Below, piece after piece: positions 35,163 through 43,079 of a DNA stretch of 52,999 nt. The DNA lies in contig DATHYT010000099.1 in assembly GCA_035459025.1 (NCBI GenBank), positions 1-52,999 of the forward strand, in the 5' to 3' direction. A program made the position numbers and the translations under genes. This DNA is from JAABQT01 sp035459025 (GTDB lineage: Bacteria > Pseudomonadota > Gammaproteobacteria > Burkholderiales > SG8-39). Every line of letters starts with the position of its first letter. Positions within the stretch are counted from its first letter, which is position 1. The notes under the pieces are model-generated. The model was not told the DNA's origin and did not search any database. It worked only from the letters and a program-made list of their open reading frames with translations.

Positions 35163-36938
35163 CTAGTAGGTTCGAACCTTTGGCTCGAAGGATTCGACCG
35201 TCAGCGCCTTGAGGTGCACCGGCTTGTACGCCAGGCGGTTGCCTTCCTTGTACCAGAGCGTGTGCTTCATCCAGTGCGCGTCGTCGCGCTCCGGGAAGTC
35301 GGCGCGCGACTGCGCGCCGCGGCTTTCCTTGCGCGCCTGCGCGGACACCACCGTCGACATCGCGGTCTGCACGAGGTTGTCCAGCTCCAGCGCCTCGATG
35401 CGCGCGGTATTGAACACCTTGGACCGGTCGTGGATGGCAACGTTCGCGGCGCGCCGGGCGATCTGCGTCATCTTCTCCACGCCGGCCGCCAGATCCTCCG
35501 GAAAACGGAACACGCCGCAATGCGCCTGCATCACGCGCCGCAGCTCCGCGGCGACCTCGGCGACTCGCTCGCCCCCGCGGGCCGCATCGAGCCGCGCCAG
35601 GCGCGCGCGCGAAGCCTCGCCCGAGTCCCGCGGCAGGTTGCGGTGCGGGCGCGGCAGCGCGCGGATGTCCTTGGCCATCTGCTCGCCCGAGGACTTGCCG
35701 AAGACCAGCAGGTCGAGGAGCGAATTGGTGCCGAGGCGGTTGGCCCCGTGCACGGAGACGCATGAGCATTCCCCCGCGGCGTACAGGCCCGGCACGATGG
35801 CTTCCTGGCTCGCGCCCTCGGGCGCCACCACCTGCCCCATGTAGTTGGCCGGGACGCCGCCCATCTGGTAGTGCACCGTCGGCACCACCGGTACCGGCTC
35901 GCGGACCGGATCGGCATTGGCGAACTTGATGGCGATCTCGCGGATTCCCGGCAGGCGCTGGTTGATCACCTCCGGCCCCAGGTGGTCGAGCTTGAGCAGC
36001 ACGTGGTCGGCCTCGGGGCCGCAGCCGCGCCCTTCCTTGATTTCGGTGGTCATGGCGCGCGACACCACGTCGCGGCTGGCCAGATCCTTGGCGTTCGGTG
36101 CGTAGCGCTCCATGAAGCGCTCGCCGTCCTTGTTCAGAAGGTAGCCGCCTTCGCCGCGCACGCCCTCGGTGATCAGCACGCCCGCGCCATAGACGCCCGT
36201 CGGGTGGAACTGCCAGAATTCCATGTCCTGCAGCGGCAGTCCGGCGCGCGCCGCCATGCCGAGGCCGTCGCCGGTGTTGATGAAGGCATTGGTGCTCGCG
36301 GCGAAGATGCGCCCTGCGCCGCCGGTCGCGAGCAGGATCGCCTTCGCCTGGAACAGCGTGACTTCGCCGGTTTCCATTTCCAGCGCCGTGACGCCGATCA
36401 CCGCGCCGTCCTGCGGGTCGCGCACCAGGTCGAGCGCCATCCATTCGACGAAGAATTGCGTATTGGCGCGCACGTTCTGCTGATAAAGCGTGTGCAGCAT
36501 GGCGTGCCCGGTGCGGTCGGCCGCCGCGCAGGCGCGCATGGCCATCTTCGCGCTGCCGTAGTCCTGCGTGTGGCCGCCGAACGGGCGCTGGTAGATCTTG
36601 CCGTTCTCCAGCCGGTCGAACGGCATGCCCATGTGCTCGAGCTCGACCACGACCTCGGTCGCGCGCCGGCACATGTACTCGATGGCATCCTGATCGCCGA
36701 GGTAGTCCGACCCCTTGACGGTGTCGTACATGTGCCAATGCCAGTTGTCTTCGGTGGAATTGGCGAGCGGCGCCGCGATGCCGCCCTGCGCCGCCACGGT
36801 ATGCGAGCGCGTCGGGAATACCTTGGTGAGAACCGCCACCTTGAGGTCGGCGCGCGCGAGCTCGAGCGCCGCGCGCATGCCCGAGCCGCCCGCGCCCACG
36901 ACGACGGCATCGAACCGGCGAACCGGGAGATCGCTCAT
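35163..36938 (-). CDS. sdhA: succinate dehydrogenase flavoprotein subunit
   Basis: A 591-residue flavoprotein. The FAD site is GAGGSGMRAAL, and the covalent-FAD histidine lies in RSHTVAAQGGI. The substrate-site HPTG, RGEGGYL, HGANRLGTNS and the C-terminal SRGAQSRADFPERDD are all present. It serves both the TCA cycle and the methylcitrate cycle, since both release succinate. It starts 4 bases after the sdhD stop. Confidence 0.97.
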   Translation of the reverse strand: MSDLPVRRFDAVVVGAGGSGMRAALELARADLKVAVLTKVFPTRSHTVAAQGGIAAPLANSTEDNWHWHMYDTVKGSDYLGDQDAIEYMCRRATEVVVELEHMGMPFDRLENGKIYQRPFGGHTQDYGSAKMAMRACAAADRTGHAMLHTLYQQNVRANTQFFVEWMALDLVRDPQDGAVIGVTALEMETGEVTLFQAKAILLATGGAGRIFAASTNAFINTGDGLGMAARAGLPLQDMEFWQFHPTGVYGAGVLITEGVRGEGGYLLNKDGERFMERYAPNAKDLASRDVVSRAMTTEIKEGRGCGPEADHVLLKLDHLGPEVINQRLPGIREIAIKFANADPVREPVPVVPTVHYQMGGVPANYMGQVVAPEGASQEAIVPGLYAAGECSCVSVHGANRLGTNSLLDLLVFGKSSGEQMAKDIRALPRPHRNLPRDSGEASRARLARLDAARGGERVAEVAAELRRVMQAHCGVFRFPEDLAAGVEKMTQIARRAANVAIHDRSKVFNTARIEALELDNLVQTAMSTVVSAQARKESRGAQSRADFPERDDAHWMKHTLWYKEGNRLAYKPVHLKALTVESFEPKVRTY

Positions 36939-36942
36939 TGCC

Positions 36943-37287
36943 TCAGCGCCACAGGATCTGGATGGTCCACGCGAGATACGCCGCGATGACGAGCAGCACG
37001 CCGACCTGCAGCGTAAGCCGCGCGCCCGTGGGCTTCACGTAGTCCATCAGGATGTCGCGCATGCCGACCCAGGCGTGCCAGGCGAGGCTCGCGGCGAACA
37101 GCAACGTCGCCACGCGCATCCAGCCCTGCGTAAACAGGTCCTTCCATACGGCGTAGCCGATCGGCGCGGCGCCGATCAGCACCGCGAGCATGATCACCGT
37201 GTACACCGCCATGACCGCGGCCGTGACGCGTTGCGCGAGCCAGTCGCGCAGGCCGTAGTGCGCGCCAGTGACGACGCGATCTACCAC
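36943..37287 (-). CDS. sdhD: succinate dehydrogenase membrane anchor SdhD
   Basis: A 114-residue anchor with three membrane helices (about 20-41, 58-78 and 90-110). HAWVGMRDILMDYV contains H71, the expected haem b ligand, and D82-Y83 of the quinone pocket. The start is GTG at 37287, inside the last codons of sdhC, with GGGAG 7 bases upstream; a 7-base overlap couples the two. Confidence 0.93.
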   Translation of the reverse strand: MVDRVVTGAHYGLRDWLAQRVTAAVMAVYTVIMLAVLIGAAPIGYAVWKDLFTQGWMRVATLLFAASLAWHAWVGMRDILMDYVKPTGARLTLQVGVLLVIAAYLAWTIQILWR

Positions 37288-37682
37288 AGCTTCGCTCCCA
37301 GCCACGCGGTGAGCGCAAGGCTTGCGGCGAGGGTGATCCAGCTCGTGAATCGCGCAGTGGCCTTGTCGACGCCCCGGTCGAGGTCGAGGAGCAGGAAACG
37401 GATGCCGGCGCAGAAGTGGTGGCAAAAGGCCCAGATCAGGACGAGCAGGGACAGCTTGACCGGCAGCAGGCCGACATAGCGGCGTATCGCCTCGAAGTCC
37501 GCCTCGGACGCAAGGCTGCGGTCGAGCATGAACAGCAGCCAGACCACGGCCAGGAAAAGCAGCAAGCCGCTGATCCGATGCAGGATCGATACCCAGCCCG
37601 GCAGGGGCAGCCGGATCTCGAACAGGAGTGCCGTCAGGCTGAGGTACTTCGGCCTCGGCTTTCTTATCGTTACGTTCGCCAT
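37281..37682 (-). CDS. sdhC: succinate dehydrogenase cytochrome b556 subunit SdhC
   Basis: A 133-residue anchor with three membrane helices. SILHRISG (32-39) holds the quinone-site serine and arginine. CHHFCAGIRFLLLD (87-100) holds the haem histidine pair region (H88/H89). The N-terminal RPKYLSLTALLFEIRLPLPGWVSIL is typical of the family. It is the first gene of the 15.8-kb minus-strand string and is divergent from mdh. Confidence 0.95.
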   Translation of the reverse strand: MANVTIRKPRPKYLSLTALLFEIRLPLPGWVSILHRISGLLLFLAVVWLLFMLDRSLASEADFEAIRRYVGLLPVKLSLLVLIWAFCHHFCAGIRFLLLDLDRGVDKATARFTSWITLAASLALTAWLGAKLW

Positions 37683-37824
37683 GTGAAGGGTAGGCGCTCC
37701 GCGCCACCGATAACGATTATAGCGCCGTAGCGCATTGATTGAGTTCCTTTTGTGCACTGCGTTTGGCGCGCGCGCTGCGGTAGAATTCCGGAACCAGTTC
37801 GCCACGTCTTCGGAGCTTCCGCCC
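37683..37824. promoter_or_regulatory. divergent promoter region of the sdh and mdh-prp operons
   Basis: A 142-base gap that must drive both large operons. For sdhC a perfect TATAAT lies at 37721-37716 on the minus strand, about 35 bases before the ATG; a matching -35 is not evident. For mdh a TAGAAT lies at 37781-37786 on the plus strand, about 39 bases before its ATG, again with a poor -35. A small GGCGC/GCGCC hairpin (37692-37704) is in the sdhC leader. Weak -35 boxes suggest activator control. Confidence 0.6.
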
Positions 37825-38820
37825 ATGCTCAAAGCGCCCGTCCGCGTCGCCGTCACCGGTGCCGCCGGCCAGATCGGCTACTCGCTCTTGTTCCGCATCG
37901 CCAGCGGCGACATGCTCGGAACCGACCAGCCAGTGATCCTGCAGCTGCTCGAAATCCCGGACGAGAAGGCGCAAAAGGCGTTGAAGGGCGTGATGATGGA
38001 GCTCGATGACTGCGCGTTTCCGCTGCTCGCCGGCATGCAGGCGGCCTCCGACCCGATGCAGGGACTCAAGGACGCCGACATCGCGCTGCTCGTGGGTGCG
38101 CGCCCGCGCGGCCCCGGGATGGAGCGCAAGGACCTGCTCGAAGCGAACGGCAAGATATTCGCGCCGCAGGGCCAGGCCCTCGACAAGGTCGCGAAGCGCG
38201 ATGTGCGGGTGCTGGTGGTCGGCAACCCCGCCAATACCAACTGCCTGATCGCGATGAAGAACGCAAAGAGCCTCAAGCCCACGCAGTTCACGGCGATGAT
38301 GCGCCTGGACCACAATCGCGCCACCTCGCAGATCGCGCACAAGATCGGCAAGCCAAACGCTTCGGTGAAGAAGGTCACGGTGTGGGGCAACCACTCGGCG
38401 ACGCAGTACCCAGACCTGTTCCAGGCGGAGTGCGAGGGCAAGAAGGTCTGGCCGATGATCAATGACCAGGCCTGGCTCGAGGGCACGTTCATTCCCACGG
38501 TGCAAAAGCGCGGCGCGGCGATCATCGAGGCGCGCGGCCTTTCCTCCGCCGCCAGCGCCGCCAATGCAGCCATCGACCACATGCGCAGCTGGGTGCTCGG
38601 TACACCCGCGGGGGACTGGGTGAGCATGGGCGTGCCCTCGGACGGCAGCTACGGCATCGCCGAGGGCGTGCTCTACGGCTACCCGGTGACCTGCAAGGAC
38701 GGCCGCTATGAGATCGTCAAAGGCATCGAGGTGTCGGAGTTCAGTCGCAAGCGCATGGAGGCGACGCTGAAGGAGCTCCATGAAGAGCGCGACGGCGTGA
38801 AGAGCCTCCTTGGCGCATGA
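37825..38820 (+). CDS. mdh: malate dehydrogenase
   Basis: A 331-residue NAD-dependent malate dehydrogenase of the type found in beta- and some other proteobacteria. It has the Rossmann motif GAAGQIGYSLLFRIA, the active-site loop GARPRGPGMERKDLL and the catalytic histidine in VWGNHSATQYPD. The ATG at 37825 was chosen over a longer open frame because the Rossmann fold begins right after it. It shares ATGA with prpB and leads the plus-strand operon. Confidence 0.97.
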   Translation: MLKAPVRVAVTGAAGQIGYSLLFRIASGDMLGTDQPVILQLLEIPDEKAQKALKGVMMELDDCAFPLLAGMQAASDPMQGLKDADIALLVGARPRGPGMERKDLLEANGKIFAPQGQALDKVAKRDVRVLVVGNPANTNCLIAMKNAKSLKPTQFTAMMRLDHNRATSQIAHKIGKPNASVKKVTVWGNHSATQYPDLFQAECEGKKVWPMINDQAWLEGTFIPTVQKRGAAIIEARGLSSAASAANAAIDHMRSWVLGTPAGDWVSMGVPSDGSYGIAEGVLYGYPVTCKDGRYEIVKGIEVSEFSRKRMEATLKELHEERDGVKSLLGA

Positions 38821-39692
38821 GCCCGGGCGCGAGGTTCCGGCAGGCCCTGAAGGAGGAGCAGCCCCTCCAGGTGATTGGCGCCATCTGCGCCTATCACGCG
38901 CGCCTCGCGCAGCGCACCGGCTACAAGGCGATCTACCTCTCCGGCGGCGGCGTCGCCGCCGGCTCGCTCGGCATGCCCGATCTCGGCATCTCCAACCTGG
39001 ACGATGTGCTGATCGACGTGCGCCGCATCACCGACGTGTGCGACCTGCCGCTGCTGGTCGACTGCGACACGGGATTCGGCGCGAGCGCCTTCAACGTCGG
39101 GCGCACGGTCCGATCGCTGATCAAGGCGGGCGCCGCGGCGACGCACATCGAGGACCAGGTCGGCGCCAAGCGCTGTGGCCACCGCCCCGGCAAGGAGCTG
39201 GTCTCGGCCGAGGAGATGTGCGACCGCATCAAGGCCGCCGCGGACGCCCGCACCGACCGCGCGTTCGTCATCATGGCGCGCACCGACGGGCTGGCCGGCG
39301 AAGGTCTGGAGGCGGCGCTGGCGCGCGCGGTGAAGTACGCCGAGGCGGGCGCCGACATGATCTTCCCGGAAGCCGTCACCGAGCTCGCGCAGTACCGCAA
39401 GTTCGTCGACGCCGTGAAGGTCCCGGTGCTCGCCAACATCACCGAATTCGGCAAGACGCCGCTGTTCACGCTCGATGAGCTGCGCGCGGCCGGCGTTGCC
39501 ATCGCGCTCTATCCGCTGTCGGCGTTCCGCGCCATGAACAAGGCGGCGCTCGCCGTGTACGAGGCGCTGCGCCGCGAGGGCACGCAGAAGGACGTCGTCG
39601 CCATGATGCAAACGCGCGACGAGCTGTACGACTATCTCGACTATCACGCCTACGAGAAGAAACTCGATGAACTCTTCGCCCAACGCTCCTAA
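38817..39692 (+). CDS. prpB: 2-methylisocitrate lyase
   Basis: A 291-residue PEP mutase/isocitrate lyase superfamily enzyme. It has AKRCGHRPGK with catalytic C120 and the metal-binding DCDTGFG (82-88). The KRCGH form and the length indicate methylisocitrate lyase rather than isocitrate lyase. It yields pyruvate and succinate. It overlaps mdh by 4 bases and prpC by 26 bases. Confidence 0.95.
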   Translation: MSPGARFRQALKEEQPLQVIGAICAYHARLAQRTGYKAIYLSGGGVAAGSLGMPDLGISNLDDVLIDVRRITDVCDLPLLVDCDTGFGASAFNVGRTVRSLIKAGAAATHIEDQVGAKRCGHRPGKELVSAEEMCDRIKAAADARTDRAFVIMARTDGLAGEGLEAALARAVKYAEAGADMIFPEAVTELAQYRKFVDAVKVPVLANITEFGKTPLFTLDELRAAGVAIALYPLSAFRAMNKAALAVYEALRREGTQKDVVAMMQTRDELYDYLDYHAYEKKLDELFAQRS

Positions 39693-40818
39693 GCCCAAGA
39701 AGTCGGTCGCGCTCTCCGGCGTCACCGCCGGCAACACCGCGCTGTGCACGGTTGGCCGCACCGGCAACGACCTGCATTACCGCGGCTACGACATCCTCGA
39801 TTTCGCCGACGCGGCGGAGTTCGAGGAGGTCGCCTACCTGCTGGTGCACGAGAAGCTGCCCACGACGCAGGAGCTCGCTGCCTACAAGGCCAAGCTGAAG
39901 AAGCTGCGCGGCCTGCCCGCGCCGCTGAGAACCGCGCTCGAGCAAATGCCGAAGAGCGCGCACCCGATGGACGTGCTGCGCACCGGCTGCTCGGTGCTCG
40001 GCACGCTCGAGCCGGAAGCGCCGGCGCATTCGGTCGAGGGGGCGCGCGCCATCGCCGACCGGCTGATGGCGAGCTTCGGCTCGATGCTGCTCTACTGGCA
40101 CCACTTTGCGCACGGCGGCAAGCGCATCGAGACCGCGACCGACGACGACTCGATCGGCGGGCACTACCTGCACCTCCTGCACGGCAAGCCGCCCTCGCCT
40201 TCGCACGTGCGCGCGATGCACACCTCGCTCGTGCTCTACGCCGAGCACGAGTTCAATGCCAGCACCTTCACCTGCCGTGTGATCACCGGCACGGGCTCGG
40301 ACATGTACTCCGCCATCGCCGGCGGCATCGGCGCCCTGCGCGGGCCCAAGCACGGCGGCGCCAACGAGGTTTCCGACGAGATCCAGAAGCGCTACAGGTC
40401 CGCCGACGAGGCCGAATCCGACATCCGCAGGCGGGTCGCCGCCAAGGAAGTGGTGATCGGCTTCGGCCACCCGGTGTACACGATCGCCGACCCGCGCAAC
40501 AAGCTGATCAAGGCGGTGGCCGAGCGCCTGTCGCGCGAGGCGAAGGACATGACGCAGTTCGAGATCGCCGACCGCATCGAGTCGGTGATGGCGGCCGAGA
40601 AGAAGATGTTTGCCAACCTCGACTGGTTCAGCGCGGTGTCCTACAGCAAGATGGGCGTGCCGACGCTGCACTTCACGCCGCTGTTCGTGATTTCGCGCAC
40701 CAGCGGCTGGGCGGCGCACGTCATCGAGCAGCGGATCGACGGCAAGATCATCCGCCCGAGCGCCAACTACACCGGCCCCGAGAACCGGCAATGGGTGCCG
40801 CTGAAGGACCGCAAGTGA
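39667..40818 (+). CDS. prpC: 2-methylcitrate synthase
   Basis: A 383-residue citrate synthase family enzyme lacking the N-terminal beta domain of GltA. It has VRAMHTSLVLYAEHEFNAST, GPKHGGANE and GFGHPVYTIADPR, with the histidines in place. The N-terminal KPKKSVALSGV and TALCTVGRTGNDLHYRGYDI are PrpC-typical. It condenses propionyl-CoA with oxaloacetate. It starts inside prpB, and its stop overlaps the next gene (GTGA). Confidence 0.96.
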   Translation: MNSSPNAPKPKKSVALSGVTAGNTALCTVGRTGNDLHYRGYDILDFADAAEFEEVAYLLVHEKLPTTQELAAYKAKLKKLRGLPAPLRTALEQMPKSAHPMDVLRTGCSVLGTLEPEAPAHSVEGARAIADRLMASFGSMLLYWHHFAHGGKRIETATDDDSIGGHYLHLLHGKPPSPSHVRAMHTSLVLYAEHEFNASTFTCRVITGTGSDMYSAIAGGIGALRGPKHGGANEVSDEIQKRYRSADEAESDIRRRVAAKEVVIGFGHPVYTIADPRNKLIKAVAERLSREAKDMTQFEIADRIESVMAAEKKMFANLDWFSAVSYSKMGVPTLHFTPLFVISRTSGWAAHVIEQRIDGKIIRPSANYTGPENRQWVPLKDRK

Positions 40819-41018
40819 AGGCGTACGAATCCGACCTGACCCGGTTCATGCGCGAATTCCTGGCGGCGCACCCCGAGGAAATCGAGTCGCAGAAGATCGG
40901 CCGCGCTGCCTGGTGGGACAAGACCCCGCAGACGCGCGGCGCCCCGTCACCGGCGCGTCCGGCACCCAAGGCCGGCGGCAACGAGTACACGTTCGCCCCC
41001 CTATCCGAGAACAAATGA
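40815..41018 (+). CDS. small DUF3460-type protein
   Basis: A 67-residue soluble protein. YESDLTRFMREFLAAHPEE and QKIGRAAWWDK match what I remember of the DUF3460 family, short betaproteobacterial proteins of unknown function. It ends in a Pro-rich tail. The GTG at 40815 overlaps the prpC stop by 4 bases, and its own stop overlaps prpD by 4 bases, so it is locked between two methylcitrate enzymes. A role as accessory factor or small subunit is a guess. Confidence 0.8.
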   Translation: MKAYESDLTRFMREFLAAHPEEIESQKIGRAAWWDKTPQTRGAPSPARPAPKAGGNEYTFAPLSENK

Positions 41019-42445
41019 TGTCGGCGCACATCTCCAACGTCCGGCCCAAGCCGGACAAGGTGCTCAAGCTGATCGCGGACTACGCGACGAAATTCCAGGT
41101 GAAGCGCGCCGAGGCCTACGACACGGCGCGTTACTGCCTGATGGACACCCTGGGCTGCGGCTTCGAGGCGCTCGAGTACCCCGCCTGCACCAAGCTCCTC
41201 GGGCCAATCGACCCCGAGACCGTGACCCCGCGCGGCGCCAAGGTCCCGGGCACGAAGTTCCAGCTCGATCCCGTGCAGGCCGCCTTCAGCCTCGGCGCCA
41301 TGATCCGCTGGCTCGACTTCAACGACACCTGGCTCGCCGCCGAGTGGGGACATCCGTCGGACAATCTCGGCGGCATCCTCGCCACGGCCGACTGGCTGTC
41401 GAGAAACGGCCAGCCGCTCACGATGAAGGACGTGCTCACCGCGATGATCAAGGCGCACGAGATCCAGGGCGTGATCGCGCTGGAGAACTCGTTCAACCGC
41501 GTCGGCCTGGACCATGTCGTGCTGGTCAAGGTCGCCTCCACCGCGGTGGTCGCGCACATGCTGGGCTGCACCTACGACCAGGTGGTGAACGCGGTATCGC
41601 AGGCCTGGCTGGACGGGCAGTCGCTGCGCACCTACCGCCATGCCCCCAACACCGGCTCGCGCAAGAGCTGGGCGGCGGGCGATGCCACCTCGCGCGCCGT
41701 GCGCCTTGCGCTCATTTCCAAGACCGGCGAGATGGGCTATCCCTCGGTGCTGACGGCGAAGACCTGGGGCTTCTACGACGTCCTGTTCAAGGGCAAGCCC
41801 TTCAAGTTCCAGCGCGGCTTCGGCAGCTACGTGATGGAGAACGTGCTGTTCAAGATCTCGTTCCCGGCCGAATTCCATTCGCAGACCGCGGTCGAATGCG
41901 CCATGCAGCTGCACGCGCTGGTCAAGGACCGCATCAAGGACATCAAGCGCATCAAGATCCGCACGCACGAGGCGGCGATCCGCATCATCGACAAGAAAGG
42001 GCCGCTCCACAATCCGGCCGATCGCGACCACTGCATCCAGTACATGGTGGCGGTGCCGCTCATCTTCGGGCGCCTGACGGCGGCGGACTACGAGGACGGC
42101 GTGGCGCGAGACCCGCGCATCGACGCGCTGCGCGCGAAGATCGTCTGCGTCGAAGACAAGCGCTTCACGCGGGACTACCACGACCCGAAGAAGCGCTCGA
42201 TCGCCAACGCGCTTACCGTGGAGTTCAAGGACGGCTCGAAGCTGAAGGAAGTGGTCTGCGAGTACCCGATCGGCCACAAGCGCCGGCGCAAGGAAGGCAT
42301 GCCGGTCCTGGTGGAGAAGTTCAAGACCAATCTGGCGCGGCGCTTTCCGCGCCCCCAGCAGCAGGCGATCCTCGAGCTGTGCCTCGATGCGCCGCGGCTC
42401 GACGCCACGCCGGTGCGCGACTTCGTGGACATGATGGTGGCGTGA
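41015..42445 (+). CDS. prpD: 2-methylcitrate dehydratase
   Basis: A 476-residue MmgE/PrpD family enzyme. It contains WLDFNDTWLAAEWGHPSDNLGG, AHEIQGVIALENSFNRVGLDHV and TAKTWGFYDVLFKG, conserved across PrpD proteins. It dehydrates 2-methylcitrate to 2-methylaconitate, which an aconitase (acnA downstream) can rehydrate. Two adjacent Met codons (41015, 41018) are possible starts; the first overlaps the upstream stop by ATGA. Confidence 0.96.
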   Translation: MMSAHISNVRPKPDKVLKLIADYATKFQVKRAEAYDTARYCLMDTLGCGFEALEYPACTKLLGPIDPETVTPRGAKVPGTKFQLDPVQAAFSLGAMIRWLDFNDTWLAAEWGHPSDNLGGILATADWLSRNGQPLTMKDVLTAMIKAHEIQGVIALENSFNRVGLDHVVLVKVASTAVVAHMLGCTYDQVVNAVSQAWLDGQSLRTYRHAPNTGSRKSWAAGDATSRAVRLALISKTGEMGYPSVLTAKTWGFYDVLFKGKPFKFQRGFGSYVMENVLFKISFPAEFHSQTAVECAMQLHALVKDRIKDIKRIKIRTHEAAIRIIDKKGPLHNPADRDHCIQYMVAVPLIFGRLTAADYEDGVARDPRIDALRAKIVCVEDKRFTRDYHDPKKRSIANALTVEFKDGSKLKEVVCEYPIGHKRRRKEGMPVLVEKFKTNLARRFPRPQQQAILELCLDAPRLDATPVRDFVDMMVA

Positions 42446-42870
42446 TGACGCGGCTGCTGGCGGCCGCCGCGGCCGCCCTCCTCGCCGGCTGCACGAGCAC
42501 CTACTCGCTCACCCTGATGCCGCGCGACAGCGGACAGATCTACTACGGCGAGGCGACCGGGCAGACGGGCGGGGAGATGCGGCTGCGCGTCACCATCGGA
42601 GAGCGCACCTACGAGGGCACCTGGGTGGTCAGCGACCCCGGGCCCAGCACGGGCTTCGTGGTGGGCGGGGTGTTCGGCACCCGCCGCTCGGGCGTGGGCA
42701 CCTCGGTGATCGTCGACAATGCACCCGGTTCGGATGCCAAGGCGCTGCTGCGCTCTGCAGACGGCAAGGGCCTGCGCTGCGACTTCAAGGGCGTGACCGG
42801 CGCCGCCGGCAGCGGCACCTGCCGCGACGACCAGGGACTGACCTACGACGTGCAGCTGCGCAGGACATGA
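42445..42870 (+). CDS. predicted lipoprotein
   Basis: A 141-residue protein with a lipoprotein signal (MTRLLAAAAAALLAG, Cys16). The mature part is glycine-rich and beta-like, with SLTLMPRDSGQIYYGEATG near the start and a CDFKG...GTCRDDQGLTYDV ending; its two later cysteines could form a disulfide. It shares one base with the prpD stop and overlaps the next gene by 4 bases. I do not recognise a functional family; an outer-membrane or periplasmic location is expected. Confidence 0.8.
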   Translation: MTRLLAAAAAALLAGCTSTYSLTLMPRDSGQIYYGEATGQTGGEMRLRVTIGERTYEGTWVVSDPGPSTGFVVGGVFGTRRSGVGTSVIVDNAPGSDAKALLRSADGKGLRCDFKGVTGAAGSGTCRDDQGLTYDVQLRRT

Positions 42871-43079
42871 GCGCGGTCGCCGAGCTGCGCGGCCGCATCG
42901 CCGAGCTGTCGCTGGAGATCCGCCGCTATCCGACACCGATCGCGCGCTGCGACGAGCAGCTGACCCAGCTGCTGGCGCAGCGCGCGCGCCGCATGGCGCA
43001 GCTCGACAAAGTCACGCGCGACGGGCCTTGCGACCCGGTCGGGCACGGGACCAATGACGGAGGCACGCATGCCGCATAA
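42867..43079 (+). CDS. small hypothetical protein with coiled-coil character
   Basis: A 70-residue protein. Residues 3-48 are a likely helix or coiled coil (AELRGRIAELSLEIRR, EQLTQLLAQRARRMAQLDK); the tail is Gly-rich. The first half has a chorismate-mutase-like helix look (short LRxRI...L), but it is too short to claim that. ATGA overlaps the lipoprotein gene, and its last 11 bases overlap acnA. Translation is plausible from coupling only. Confidence 0.5.
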   Translation: MSAVAELRGRIAELSLEIRRYPTPIARCDEQLTQLLAQRARRMAQLDKVTRDGPCDPVGHGTNDGGTHAA

